Shown here piece after piece: positions 19,096-29,330 of a stretch of DNA of 64,000 nt. Position 1 is the stretch's first letter; every line of letters starts with the position of its first letter. The notes beneath the pieces were generated by a model. It was not told the DNA's origin and did not search any database. It worked only from the letters and a program-made list of their open reading frames with translations. The stretch lies in assembly GCF_018141445.1 (NCBI RefSeq), contig NZ_CP058649.1, positions 3,863,001 to 3,927,000 on the forward strand, read 5' to 3'. The stretch comes from Vallitalea pronyensis (GTDB lineage Bacteria; Bacillota; Clostridia; Lachnospirales; Vallitaleaceae). A program made the translations under genes and the position numbers.

Positions 19096-20856
19096 TTATG
19101 AGGGTATTCTTATTTCTACAATAACACCTTGGTTCAATCCATTAACAAGTTTTAACCCGTATTTTTCTCCAAACACTAATTTAATCCTTTGATTAACATT
19201 ATATATGCCAATATGCTCACTGTGAATGGTATATATTTCCTCTAACTTAGCATTTGTATCTTGTATGCGCTTTGGCTCCATACCGGTTCCATCATCTGCA
19301 ATGGTCAGCAAGATATAGGATGCATAGCGTTTGCCCGATATCACAATAATGCCATTATCCTTCTTATATTTTATACCATGGTAAATAGCGTTCTCAATTA
19401 GTGGTTGAAGTACAAATTTGACAATTTTATTGTCCAAAATATCCTCAGATATCTCCCATTTTACATTGAGTTTTTCCCCGTAACGCACTTTCATAATATC
19501 AATATAGAACTTGGCATGACTTATTTCTTCTTTGATACTGATTAACTGTTCTTTTGAGTCAAGGCTTAATCGAAGCAATTTGGATAATGAAGCAATCATA
19601 CGTGAAGGTTCATTTTCTTTCTGGGTAAGTTCTACCACTAACCAACGAATGGTTTCAAGTGTATTGTATAAAAAATGAGGGTTCATTTGGGCTTGTAAAG
19701 CTACCATTTGGGCCTGATTTAGTGTTTTCAGTCTGCTCTCTAATTCTTCCTTTAATTCACGATTAGAAAAAATGGTTTGGATGATGTTTTGAGCAATAAA
19801 TTTTATTTCATCATCTTTATCTTTATTGTTAATAAACCGATTTAAGTTATCTGGGTTTTCAAATATAGAAAGAATGTTAACAACTGGGCTAAAGGTCTTG
19901 ATGGATATAAAGACTGTAATGATTAAAGCCAAAACAAAACAAATGGTTAATAAAAATAAGATATAATTGATCACCACTTGTAATTCTTTTTCATAATGCT
20001 GTAAGGGTTGAACGGCTATATATACCCAGTCATAATCACTGGAGGGTACTGTTGATACCGCATATTTACTCCCACTAATATCCATAATACCCGAATAAGG
20101 CGTATCAGCAATTTGAATATGCTTATAAATATCAACATCTTTAATATTTTTCAAAAACAGATCACCATGATAAGTAAAGATAATGTTTTGGTCCTTATCC
20201 ACAATGAGGATATCTTCTGAATGCGTACTCTCGTTCTTTCTGATAAGCTGACTCAGCTCTTCCATATCAATATTTATAATAACTGATCCAATCAAATCTT
20301 GATAATACCTTCGATAAATAGGCTGAATATACGTTAGAAGATAGGGATAGATATTGCGTTTCTTTCTTGAGTTAATCCATATCCCAGGATGGTTATTTTT
20401 AACATAATCTTCTTGCCATGTGATATCTTTATCTAAGTCATTACTGATGGTTCTTTTGTTGATTTCAGAATACATGTAGATGGAATCTACATAATCATAA
20501 ACAAAGGTATACATATCAAACATGTGGTATAAGTCTTTATATTGATTGTGCAATAAGGGTCTGTATTGGTCTGTCACAAGAAAATTCTGGGCTTTTAAAT
20601 CTTTAGAAAAAAAGATTGCCATCTCATTAACATCTTTAAAAACATTATCAATAACGTCTCGAACCCGGTATAATGAATTCTTGTTAATTAAACTAATTTC
20701 TTCTTTAACCGTTTCGTTCATATTTTTATACATGAGAAAAGTGATGCTGGATAAAGGTATTAAAAATAGTAAGATAATAATAATAAAATTTTTGACAAGA
20801 ATACTATTAAACTTATAGTGCTGAATGTAGACGAATAGTCGTTTAAAATAATTCAT
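19096..20856 (-). CDS. Sensor histidine kinase, YesM family
   Basis: A 586-residue membrane kinase. Membrane segments near 22-42 and 290-315 flank an extracytoplasmic sensor region of about 250 residues of the Cache type. A HAMP-like linker follows, then the His_kinase domain with the phospho-acceptor His in NPHFLYNTLETIRWL, the N-box LQPLIENAIYHGIKYK and the ATP-binding ADDGTGM. YesM-type kinases sense carbohydrate cues, often through a solute-binding protein, and phosphorylate the partner AraC-type regulator. Its start overlaps the end of the regulator gene by 14 bp, so the two are co-translated. AAAGGGG precedes the start. The adjacent SBP2 gene is the likely partner or target. Confidence 0.94.
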   Translation of the reverse strand: MNYFKRLFVYIQHYKFNSILVKNFIIIILLFLIPLSSITFLMYKNMNETVKEEISLINKNSLYRVRDVIDNVFKDVNEMAIFFSKDLKAQNFLVTDQYRPLLHNQYKDLYHMFDMYTFVYDYVDSIYMYSEINKRTISNDLDKDITWQEDYVKNNHPGIWINSRKKRNIYPYLLTYIQPIYRRYYQDLIGSVIINIDMEELSQLIRKNESTHSEDILIVDKDQNIIFTYHGDLFLKNIKDVDIYKHIQIADTPYSGIMDISGSKYAVSTVPSSDYDWVYIAVQPLQHYEKELQVVINYILFLLTICFVLALIITVFISIKTFSPVVNILSIFENPDNLNRFINNKDKDDEIKFIAQNIIQTIFSNRELKEELESRLKTLNQAQMVALQAQMNPHFLYNTLETIRWLVVELTQKENEPSRMIASLSKLLRLSLDSKEQLISIKEEISHAKFYIDIMKVRYGEKLNVKWEISEDILDNKIVKFVLQPLIENAIYHGIKYKKDNGIIVISGKRYASYILLTIADDGTGMEPKRIQDTNAKLEEIYTIHSEHIGIYNVNQRIKLVFGEKYGLKLVNGLNQGVIVEIRIPS

Positions 20857-22456
20857 CTCCTACCCCTTTCCCAAGACATTTTCTAGAATACTCAATGGGC
20901 GTGTACCCTGTAAATTTTTTAAAAACTCTTGAGAAGTTCTTACTGCTCTTATAGCCTACTTTTTCACTTATTTTATATGTTTTATATTTGCCTTTTTCCA
21001 TTAATTGAATGGCTTTTTCAATTCTTATTCGTGTGATATAGTCAGAAAAAGTTTCTCCTGTTTGCTGTTTAAAATAGCGACTGAAATAAGAGGCATTAAA
21101 AAAAACATGGTCTGCAACATCCTCACGTGAAATATCTTTATGGTAATTTTCATTTATGAAGTCTATAGCCATATTTATCACCGATTGTGAGGATTTATTT
21201 TTTTCCTCTCTTACAATGTTGGTCATATGAAAGATTGCTTCTCGTGTCCATGCTTTGATATCTTCTATATCTTGGAATGAGACTATTTTATGATAATGGG
21301 CTTCGTCATTAACAGCCCATAAATTAATGCCCATACCAGCAAATTTATTGCATAATAATGCAAACAAATCAATAACAATACGATGAATATACCGTATAGG
21401 CAGTAGGGATATTTCTTCAAAAAACCGCTCAATAAGATTTTTTACTTCTTCGACACTATCCTCATTCATCTTAGCAATGATGTTTTTATAGTACTTTTGA
21501 ATTTTTTCATAATCAAAATCATTATAGGAAATGGAGGTATCCTTATTATAAAAGACATGTTTATTAATCCATAAAGGTTTTTTATAAGTACCTAATTCAT
21601 AAATGGTATCAAAAAAACCGTTCATTTCAAAAGCTAGTTCCATATCCAGAATTTGTTTGATGAGATTTTTAATATCTGTTAAGGTGTGGTTAATTTTTTC
21701 TTTCATGACTTCCATGGTATAGCTGCCATCAGATACCACAATAATATTGAAACTTTTACTATTATCAAATATACTGAAATATTGACAATGATCCCTTTCT
21801 ATATCAATAAAATTGGATAAGGCTGTTTGCAGACGTTCTTTTTCATAATGCCATTTGTTTTTGATAAAGGCTTCATAGTTAATCATGTTGACTGTAATAA
21901 TACAACATGGACTTTTTGAAGGTGAAATGTTTAATTTTACTAATTGCATACGATTGTCAATCTCACGCTTATCTTGTAACGCCCCCATTAATATATCCGA
22001 AAAGAATTGCTGTCTCATGATGGGTATCAGTTCTTGATAAGATTGACGTTCTAACTGTCTTTCTTCACGTATCTTTTTCTCTGTGTCTAATTCCTTTTTA
22101 AGATTTGCAAAAACTTCACTGATTTCATCACAATTCACAGGTTTTAATAAGTATTGAACCACGTTATATTGTATGGCCTGTTTTGCATACTCAAATTCCT
22201 TGTAACCACTAAACATCACTACTTTTGTAGCAATTTTTTTATCGTATATGTATTTTGCTAACTCTAATCCTGATACTCTTACCATATTGATATCGGTTAA
22301 AATGACATCAACTTTGTTTTCTTTTAAATACGCAATCGCATCTTCCCCATCATCAAAAGAAGCAACAACATCAAATCCCATTTTATTCCATTCTATAAAA
22401 TTGCAGAGTCCTCTTCGTATAATTCTTTCATCATCAACAACAACAATTTTATACAT
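20843..22456 (-). CDS. Response regulator with AraC-type DNA-binding domain, YesN family
   Basis: A 537-residue regulator. The receiver domain (1-120) has the acidic pair in VVDDERI, the phosphorylation Asp in DVILTDINM and the Lys in YLLKPVN. A middle region (about 130-420) has no domain I can name. Two helix-turn-helix units of the AraC family lie at the C-terminus (about 435-530; SREDVADHVFFNASYFSRYFK and YKISEKVGYKSSKNFSRVFKK). AraC domains contact two half-sites about 20 bp apart, which fits the 19-bp GTTAC pairs found in five nearby promoters including this gene's own. GGAGGGAAATGAT precedes the start. It should activate the transport, glycosidase and beta-helix genes; this is inferred from shared operator layout. 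Confidence 0.94.
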   Translation of the reverse strand: MYKIVVVDDERIIRRGLCNFIEWNKMGFDVVASFDDGEDAIAYLKENKVDVILTDINMVRVSGLELAKYIYDKKIATKVVMFSGYKEFEYAKQAIQYNVVQYLLKPVNCDEISEVFANLKKELDTEKKIREERQLERQSYQELIPIMRQQFFSDILMGALQDKREIDNRMQLVKLNISPSKSPCCIITVNMINYEAFIKNKWHYEKERLQTALSNFIDIERDHCQYFSIFDNSKSFNIIVVSDGSYTMEVMKEKINHTLTDIKNLIKQILDMELAFEMNGFFDTIYELGTYKKPLWINKHVFYNKDTSISYNDFDYEKIQKYYKNIIAKMNEDSVEEVKNLIERFFEEISLLPIRYIHRIVIDLFALLCNKFAGMGINLWAVNDEAHYHKIVSFQDIEDIKAWTREAIFHMTNIVREEKNKSSQSVINMAIDFINENYHKDISREDVADHVFFNASYFSRYFKQQTGETFSDYITRIRIEKAIQLMEKGKYKTYKISEKVGYKSSKNFSRVFKKFTGYTPIEYSRKCLGKGVGDELF

Positions 22457-22778
22457 ATCATTTCCCTCCTCATGAAAATACCCATAACCATCATATAAAA
22501 AAATTAGAAATACTTAGATTTTCATACAAGACAAAAAAAGTTTGCATGCACAAACGTTTCAGAAAGCAAGAGGAAATAAACCCCCATTAAAGGGTAAGAA
22601 CTTCCCTTGCCATAAAATGATTACTATAATTATAACATATCTATCTAAAGATTAGTAAGGGTCTAGTGAACTTATTATGCTAAACATAGCTTATTTACTG
22701 GCTTTTATATAATTTTCGAGGAAAGAATTCCCTCTAAACAATACATATAGACGATTAGACTTATTTTTCTTTATTAAA
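22457..22778. other. Leader region of the regulator-kinase operon, no gene seen
   Basis: A 322-bp stretch between the regulator start and its -10. With the promoter at 22779-22784 this implies a long 5' leader of roughly 310 nt. I see no open frame with a ribosome binding site and no clear terminator or riboswitch fold. CTTTCTG/CAGAAAG-like short repeats are not extensive enough to call. Confidence 0.5.
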
Positions 22779-22892
22779 AGTTTATCATCACATGATACCC
22801 ATTGAAACTCTAAATTAATAGCTATTGGTGTATAATGTTACTTTTCGAAACAAAAAGAGTATCACATTGTTACTTTTATACCTTATCGTTAC
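22779..22892 (-). promoter_or_regulatory. Promoter and predicted operators for the regulator-kinase operon (autoregulation)
   Basis: The -10 is TAAACT at 22779-22784 (minus strand) preceded by TGA. GTTAC half-sites (plus-strand reading) lie at 22837-22841, 22869-22873 and 22888-22892, that is 53, 85 and 104 bp from the -10; the last two are 19 bp apart and form a full 24-bp site. The proximal partner half-site at about 22818 is degenerate. The outermost half-site lies inside the 3' end of the DUF116 gene. The layout implies that the regulator controls its own operon. Confidence 0.65.
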
Positions 22893-24045
22893 TTTGATGG
22901 TCACTGATGACACCTAGTATTCTTTTTAAACCTTCTAAATTGATAGACGTTGTTAAACCATGCTCATGCCAATGTTTCTTACAACCGCAGTAATCCAATA
23001 GCACACATTGAGGTTCAAATCCTAGTGCCTTCGCTTTATACCCACCCGAAACAAGATTAAGGACACATGCGATTCCTACAATACCAATCTGCCCATCATT
23101 ACCTGTCAACTTGGAAAAAGCTGTGGATGCATGGGGGATAATAAAAACTTTGAAGCCATGTTGACGCCCCAATAATGTAATATGGCGAACCGAACACTCC
23201 TCTGTACACCCCGTACATCTATAGCCTTCCTGAGACTTATGTGCTTTACACGCTTCTGATTGAGCCCGCATACAAATAGGGAGCAATACCCTTTTTTCTT
23301 TGGTTTTTAAGAAATTCTCTCTAAATGCACGATTCATAATTTCTGCGCCAACCATATTCAGATGATATTCTACTCGACTTCTTGTGCAAAATAGACGATG
23401 CTCCTGCCACTTCATTTTCTCATCATTTTTTCGAATAAAGGCATTAACATGAGATGTATATTTTCCTATCACATGATTGGATTCATCTTTAAACCATTGA
23501 CCTATCGTTGAAGCCCTCATTAAAAGTTTCTCCGCTTTTCTCTTGGGTAAACAGGTCATGAACTCCTCCCATGTTTCAATTCTCTCAGCCTCATAAGTAA
23601 ATTCTCCAGATGCTTTTAACCAATGAATTAATTGTCTAAAATGCTCCATTGAAAACTCAATTTCTTTTTGTTGACGTTTTTTTAATAAAAAAGCAGTCCC
23701 AAATATACCCCTAAAAAAATCAATCACACCTTTAAATCTGTTTTGCTCTCTTAAGAAAACCATCTTTTTAAGAACATGTCCCGATAGTGAATTAAGTTCA
23801 ATGGCTTTATGAATATACGTATTCCATAGAACACCCATCATTAAGAATTCAAAATAAATGATTTCTTTTGGCATACACTCTTCCGTCTTTTTCTCAGCAA
23901 AATAACGGCTATACTGATTAATGTAAAGGGCATTCTGTCTGCTATTTTTTTCATGGATGATGCGACTAAATGCATTAATATGCGTATAATATTGATCGGA
24001 AGTAGCGTTGTTTCCATGTAATGAGTATGTAATTGTCTCCATCAT
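22876..24045 (-). CDS. DUF116 domain protein
   Basis: A 389-residue protein whose last ~150 residues match DUF116: a cysteine-rich segment (ICMRAQSEACKAHKSQEGYRC with CTGCTEEC) followed by IPHAS, VGIACVLNLVSGGYKAKALG and VLLDYCGCKKHW. In characterised-by-sequence members this domain carries conserved Cys residues that could bind a metal or iron-sulfur cluster; its biochemical role is unknown. The N-terminal ~230 residues are basic and helical and not recognised. AAGGGTGAA lies before the start at 24045. It is divergent from the c-like proteolipid gene at 24215, with 169 bp between. Its 3' end overlaps an operator of the downstream regulator gene. Confidence 0.8.
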   Translation of the reverse strand: MMETITYSLHGNNATSDQYYTHINAFSRIIHEKNSRQNALYINQYSRYFAEKKTEECMPKEIIYFEFLMMGVLWNTYIHKAIELNSLSGHVLKKMVFLREQNRFKGVIDFFRGIFGTAFLLKKRQQKEIEFSMEHFRQLIHWLKASGEFTYEAERIETWEEFMTCLPKRKAEKLLMRASTIGQWFKDESNHVIGKYTSHVNAFIRKNDEKMKWQEHRLFCTRSRVEYHLNMVGAEIMNRAFRENFLKTKEKRVLLPICMRAQSEACKAHKSQEGYRCTGCTEECSVRHITLLGRQHGFKVFIIPHASTAFSKLTGNDGQIGIVGIACVLNLVSGGYKAKALGFEPQCVLLDYCGCKKHWHEHGLTTSINLEGLKRILGVISDHQSNDKV

Positions 24046-24154
24046 TTCACCCTTCTTTTAATAGCTTTACAATGATTAAAATTTAATTTGAGTATAACCA
24101 ATGTTATGGGTGGTGTCAATGCATCCCCAATAGATTTTACACTTAACCTGTGTG

Positions 24155-24184
24155 TTAACAATGTCCCTTTCCTATGAATATAAT
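24155..24184 (+). promoter_or_regulatory. SigmaA-type promoter of the c-like proteolipid gene
   Basis: TTAACA (24155-24160), an 18-bp spacer and a perfect TATAAT (24179-24184) lie about 30 bp before the ATG at 24215. AAGGAGG follows at the usual distance. This shows the gene is expressed on its own from the plus strand. Confidence 0.7.
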
Positions 24185-24202
24185 GAATAAAAAGATCATT
24201 AA

Positions 24203-24784
<582 letters not shown>

Positions 24785-24803
24785 ATACCATTAATAGGCC
24801 ATT

Positions 24804-24834
24804 AAAAGCGCTTATCATAGGATAAGCGTCTTTT
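24804..24834. terminator. Bidirectional terminator between the proteolipid and GH95 genes
   Basis: GCGCTTATC pairs with GATAAGCG over a short ATAG loop, with flanking A-rich and TCTTTTA arms so that a T-rich tail follows on both strands. It lies 20 bp after the plus-strand proteolipid gene and 40 bp after the minus-strand GH95 stop codon, and can end both converging transcripts. Confidence 0.85.
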
Positions 24835-24875
24835 ATATTGAGATATTTTAATTCTGTTTTTACCTATAAGTTAGT

Positions 24876-27173
24876 CTAACCATCTAATGTTGCAAAGGAT
24901 ACTTCACCCACACCTTTATGGTTTAATTGAACTTCCTTCTTATGACCTTTGTATTTCACAGTAACCATGCCTGGAACTTCTCCCCTTATGATGGCTCTGT
25001 TCAATTGGTTATGCTTAACATAAATATCCACTTCATAGCCACCTACTGCGCATAATCCAGTGATGTAACCTTCCTCCCAAACCTTCGGTATAGCTGGTAA
25101 AAGGTGTATCTCACCGTCATAGCTCTGAAGAAACATCTCTGCAATACATGCGCACAGACCCGTATTGCCATCCAATTCGTAGACATCCACTTCTGCCCCA
25201 GCAGATGGAGGGTCAATAACAAACAGATTGGTTTCTGTTATCAAGCGCTGCATGGCCAATATGTGATGATAAGCCATGTCACCATCCCATAAGCGCGTAA
25301 AGTAAGCTATTAACATGGATCTGGCCCAACCGGTATCCTCCCAGTTCTCTTCTGGTATGGTTCTTCTTTGAATAGATGTCCTTACGGCCTGTATAAGATC
25401 TGGTGTTTTCTCGGGTGTAATCTGTCCAAATGGGTAAACGCCTAATAAATGGGATGTATGACGATGATGAGGTAGAGCCTCCTCATAATCTTCTAACCAC
25501 TCCTGAAGCTGACCATATTTGCCAACTTGATATGGTGGGAATTTACTTTTTGCTTCTTCTAGGGTCCTGGCAAATGTTTGGTCCATACCTAATATTTTTG
25601 CTCCTTCTATACATGCATCAAATAGAGCGATTAATATTGCTATATCACAAGTGGGCATCAGTCCGATGGTAAACTTGCCATCATCAATGATGAACTGATT
25701 TTCTGGCGAATGGGAAGGCCCTGTTACCAGATAGCCTGTCATAGGATCTACAAACATATAATCCATAAAAAATTCCGCTGCTGCCTTTAGCACAGGATAG
25801 GCATGGTCTCTTAAAAAATCCATATCCTTACTGTACAGATAATGCTCCCACATATGTGTTGCAATCCATGCACCTCCCGTAGGATGAAATCCCCAATAGG
25901 TGGCTGCTCCAGGTGCTGTATATCCCCATGGATTGGATACTGTATGAGCAACCCACCCCTTACATGCATAAGATTTCTTAGCCGTTTGTCTACCGGAAGG
26001 AACCAATGTGTTTTCTATCCAATCAAAAAGCGGCTTAGTGCATTCTGATAGATTCGTTGTTTGAGCCGGCCAATAATTCATCTGTGTGTTAATATCTAAA
26101 TGCATATCACATGTCCAGCCTATATTACAGGCTACATTATCGTTCCATACACCTTGTAAATGAGCTGGTAAAGGTGAGTTTTCCCTCGAACTGGAAATCA
26201 GTAAATATCTGGCATAGTGGAACATCAATGCGGTTAAACCATGGTCCTCAACACCGTTTTTAACCTTTTCTAACCTCTTGTCCGTAGGTATGTTAAGCCG
26301 GTTTTCACATGCTATATCAAAATCGACACGACTAAATAATTTAGAATAATCCCTTATATGCTCATCTAAGATTTTTGAATAGCCTTTCTTTTGAGCTGCC
26401 GTTATCTGCTCCATACATAGCTTATTAGCATCATTATGGTTAAACGTTGTATGCATAGCGATGTATAAAATCGCCTGAGTGGCATTTGTTACAATCAGTA
26501 CACCATCACTATTAGTCATACTCCCATCTTGTATGAGAACCCTTGTACAAACACTGTAACTTACACCACAGTTTTCCTTGGTGTGTCTTTCTTCTATAGC
26601 TCTACCCGTTAACATTATATCGATCCCATCACTTATCACTTGATGGGGTCGTTGTTCGCCATCATAGCTTATGACAAAGCCTAATTTTTTTTCTTTACTT
26701 GACGATAATTTTATAGCGATAACCTGATCTGGGTTAGAAGCAAATATTTCTCGTTTATAATGAACATCGCCCATATTAAATGTAGCCTGTGTTATGGCTT
26801 TATCTAAGTCCAGACTTCTTTTATATTTGCTGGCATCTTTTTCAGATACATCAAATGCAATGTTTAGACTACCCATGGGCAAATGCGTACCGTAATTATC
26901 CCTTATACCCGTTACTTTATTGGATAGTTCTTCAGCTTTATGAAAGTCACGTTTACATAGAGCTTCTCTTACTTTTGGCACAAATGTACTGGCTGTATCT
27001 TTATTGCCTTCTTCTACTTTACCAGAGTAACAAGTCGATTCTGTTAGATCTATGCGCTCCTGAGCTATACCACCATAAACCATGCCGCCTAATCTACCGT
27101 TTCCAACTGGTAATGCTTCAAACCATCTATTAGCTGCTTTTTCATACCATATTGCTTTTTTATTATTTTGCAA
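24876..27173 (-). CDS. Glycoside hydrolase family 95 (alpha-L-fucosidase/alpha-L-galactosidase)
   Basis: A 765-residue enzyme with the standard GH95 layout. The N-terminal beta-sandwich has WFEALPVGNGRLGGMVYGG and ERIDLTESTCYSG. The (alpha/alpha)6 barrel (about 260-690) has YLLISSSRENSPLPAHLQGVWND, DMHLDINTQMNYWPA, VTGPSHSPEN and PHHRHTSHLLGVYPF. A C-terminal beta domain ends the protein. The family removes alpha-1,2-linked L-fucose or alpha-L-galactose. The start is TTG at 27173, with AAAGGATG ahead; no in-frame ATG lies nearby. No signal peptide. It is last in an operon with the URO-D-like and esterase genes, 100 bp after the esterase. Confidence 0.95.
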   Translation of the reverse strand: MQNNKKAIWYEKAANRWFEALPVGNGRLGGMVYGGIAQERIDLTESTCYSGKVEEGNKDTASTFVPKVREALCKRDFHKAEELSNKVTGIRDNYGTHLPMGSLNIAFDVSEKDASKYKRSLDLDKAITQATFNMGDVHYKREIFASNPDQVIAIKLSSSKEKKLGFVISYDGEQRPHQVISDGIDIMLTGRAIEERHTKENCGVSYSVCTRVLIQDGSMTNSDGVLIVTNATQAILYIAMHTTFNHNDANKLCMEQITAAQKKGYSKILDEHIRDYSKLFSRVDFDIACENRLNIPTDKRLEKVKNGVEDHGLTALMFHYARYLLISSSRENSPLPAHLQGVWNDNVACNIGWTCDMHLDINTQMNYWPAQTTNLSECTKPLFDWIENTLVPSGRQTAKKSYACKGWVAHTVSNPWGYTAPGAATYWGFHPTGGAWIATHMWEHYLYSKDMDFLRDHAYPVLKAAAEFFMDYMFVDPMTGYLVTGPSHSPENQFIIDDGKFTIGLMPTCDIAILIALFDACIEGAKILGMDQTFARTLEEAKSKFPPYQVGKYGQLQEWLEDYEEALPHHRHTSHLLGVYPFGQITPEKTPDLIQAVRTSIQRRTIPEENWEDTGWARSMLIAYFTRLWDGDMAYHHILAMQRLITETNLFVIDPPSAGAEVDVYELDGNTGLCACIAEMFLQSYDGEIHLLPAIPKVWEEGYITGLCAVGGYEVDIYVKHNQLNRAIIRGEVPGMVTVKYKGHKKEVQLNHKGVGEVSFATLDG

Positions 27174-27273
27174 GTCATCACATCCTTTTATCTGTTTTTA
27201 TCTCAATGTCTAACCTTCTTACTAAAACATCATGTAAACTTGTATATCTTCTGGTTGTATCGTTTCCATGGGT

Positions 27274-28167
27274 TTACTTTCGTGAATAAAACAATAAGTA
27301 CTTTTCAACGTTACCATGAATATACTCATTATCGTGTTCACCATCATTCAGATGATATTGTACATCTATCTCTTTATCCAGTAGAATCTTATGCAGTTTT
27401 GCACAACCGTTGTAAAACTCAAAACTGTCATCTTTTCCACAATCTAAATAAACCTTCAGATTTGCAATATCCGCTGTTTTTGCCATATAGATTGGATCCC
27501 GTTCTTTTCTTAATACGTCACTAGGATATAACCATTTATCAAGGTCATAGGGGAATTTATCTATGAACAGTGCAGGCATATGTCCACCAACTTTACTAAA
27601 GAGGTCTGGCTGGCTAAATGCAATATGGAGAGCAGCAAATCCTCCCATAGAGATTCCTCCAATGTAACGGCCTTCTTTGGCGTCTATCGTATGATAATTG
27701 GTGTCAATATAGGGTATGACTTCGTGACAGAGATAATCTTTGTACATGCCTTCATTTAACGTGCCACTTGAATCATCCCCAAGAGTTCTAGCAGTATCTG
27801 AAGAATTAATACCATAGCTATTATTCATGTTTGGGGCAACAATGATTAATGGCATTATTTTATCTTGACTTATAAGCTTATCCGCTTCTAACTTAAAATG
27901 CTTCTGCTTTAGTACGCCTTCATTCCCACTGTATCCATGAAGTAAATAAAGAACTGGATATTCTTCTTGCATATCATAATCTTGTGGTAAATAAACATTT
28001 ATGTTCATATCCATATTCAATTTTTCACTATGCATCCGAATGGTTTCTAATGTAGATCCTTGTGGTATATTATGTTTATCTTCAATTACTTCTTGTTTTT
28101 TCTGACCACATCCACTCATCATAAGTGGGAGTACTAAAAAAATCAAAACCATAATATTACCTTTCAT
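27274..28167 (-). CDS. Esterase lipoprotein (esterase D / feruloyl-esterase-like alpha/beta hydrolase)
   Basis: A 297-residue protein with a lipoprotein signal (LPLMMSGC, Cys20) and an alpha/beta-hydrolase fold of the esterase D group. YPVLYLLHGYSGNEG is the oxyanion region, GISMGGFAAL carries the nucleophile Ser, DCGKDDSF probably the acid and DGEHDNEY the His. Such enzymes remove acyl groups (acetyl, feruloyl) from glycans. It is lipid-anchored outside the cell, unlike the neighbouring glycosidases, so it could deacylate polymer or oligosaccharide before import. AAGGAGGGG precedes the start. It lies 42 bp after the URO-D-like gene. Confidence 0.9.
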   Translation of the reverse strand: MKGNIMVLIFLVLPLMMSGCGQKKQEVIEDKHNIPQGSTLETIRMHSEKLNMDMNINVYLPQDYDMQEEYPVLYLLHGYSGNEGVLKQKHFKLEADKLISQDKIMPLIIVAPNMNNSYGINSSDTARTLGDDSSGTLNEGMYKDYLCHEVIPYIDTNYHTIDAKEGRYIGGISMGGFAALHIAFSQPDLFSKVGGHMPALFIDKFPYDLDKWLYPSDVLRKERDPIYMAKTADIANLKVYLDCGKDDSFEFYNGCAKLHKILLDKEIDVQYHLNDGEHDNEYIHGNVEKYLLFYSRK

Positions 28168-28209
28168 TAAAAAACCCCTCCTTCTTTTATATTCTAGCCT
28201 CCTTGTGCT

Positions 28210-29274
28210 TTATTTTATAATCGTTTTCTTCATTCTATTTAACAATGTTTTTCCTTCGTCTAAGTTAGGCGCCCATAGTTGTACGATGACATTTCTTTTG
28301 GGCCACCCTTCGTGCTCAAGTCGTTTAATAAATGTTTCCTGCTGTTCATAATCCTCTTGATTATAATACGCATTTAAGAGCACAAATTTTTCAGGTGCTT
28401 TTTCAGAAAGCTGCCATAAATCGTGGTATTGACTATCATAATCCAGTCCATACACATCTGCATTATTAAAGAACTCATCAATGATTTTCCCTGATGTGCC
28501 ACAATAATGTACTCTGCCGCCGCCCATAGCTTTCATAAAACGCATATCTCTTTCTAGAACATAATCATGATACATCTGAGGGCTTATCATATGGGTTGAA
28601 CAGTTACTAATTCTTGCAGCCCCTTTCCACATGGCTCCCCAATCAAAAAACCACTCTTTATCTGTACTCACCATGTTTTTCAACCATCTTGTCAGATCAA
28701 TCATATAATCCGTCACTACATCCAGTAAAGCGCCAAAAGCCTCTGGGTCGTCATAGATATCCAATAAAATATCATTGCCCCGTATTAAGTGGGCTGAGTT
28801 AAATGGACTCTGGATATCAGGATGTTGTATATGGACACCTTCTGGTATATTTCTTTTAAAAATCTCTGTCCACTCTTCTAAGCGATCATACCACCCGGAT
28901 TGGAACGAAGGTTTCTTTAGTGCGTATACATCTTGGGCTTTTTTAAGTATATGATTACCTGCACAGGGAAGGCTGTTATCTGGCTGAAACATCTCACATC
29001 CAAATGCTGCTGCAACCTGAGCCGTTCCAAATTGTACCCTTATTGAAGGCACCCTGTCATCTTGAAGAACCATATGTGTATGTAATGCGTCCAGCTCCCC
29101 TTGTAACATAACCATAGGGTCTGCAAGACGTTCCTCCCATGAAGGCGCATTTTCTACAGGTGTATTAATAATGACCATCGGATCACAATTTCCCGGATCA
29201 AGATGAAGTTTTTTATAGTTTACATAGAGCTTCTCAAATCTTTTTAAGTCTGTTTCACTAAGCTTAAATCTCAT
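28210..29274 (-). CDS. Uroporphyrinogen-decarboxylase-superfamily protein
   Basis: A 354-residue TIM-barrel protein of the URO-D superfamily. It has AAFGCEMFQPDNSLPCAG near the front, DWGAMWKGAARISNCSTHMISPQMYHDY in the middle and GGGRVHYCGTSGKIIDEF with the His-x-Cys-Gly pattern seen in methyltransferase-like members. It is not a haem enzyme by context. Relatives include corrinoid methyltransferases (MtaA/CmuA type), and many unstudied members sit next to glycosidase genes. A role in demethylating or modifying a sugar is conceivable but inferred. The start at 29274 has GGGAGGATTATC ahead; a longer frame (12 codons) has no such site. First gene of the esterase-GH95 operon. Confidence 0.85.
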   Translation of the reverse strand: MRFKLSETDLKRFEKLYVNYKKLHLDPGNCDPMVIINTPVENAPSWEERLADPMVMLQGELDALHTHMVLQDDRVPSIRVQFGTAQVAAAFGCEMFQPDNSLPCAGNHILKKAQDVYALKKPSFQSGWYDRLEEWTEIFKRNIPEGVHIQHPDIQSPFNSAHLIRGNDILLDIYDDPEAFGALLDVVTDYMIDLTRWLKNMVSTDKEWFFDWGAMWKGAARISNCSTHMISPQMYHDYVLERDMRFMKAMGGGRVHYCGTSGKIIDEFFNNADVYGLDYDSQYHDLWQLSEKAPEKFVLLNAYYNQEDYEQQETFIKRLEHEGWPKRNVIVQLWAPNLDEGKTLLNRMKKTIIK

Positions 29275-29330
29275 GATAATCCTCCCATATTCACATGTCT
29301 CACTATCCATCTGTTCCGCTTATAAAAAAA

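Noticed and set aside
28210..29274. A haem-synthesis gene (hemE)
   Set aside because: No other haem gene is nearby, and the protein's sequence and operon with esterase and GH95 point to another member of the superfamily.
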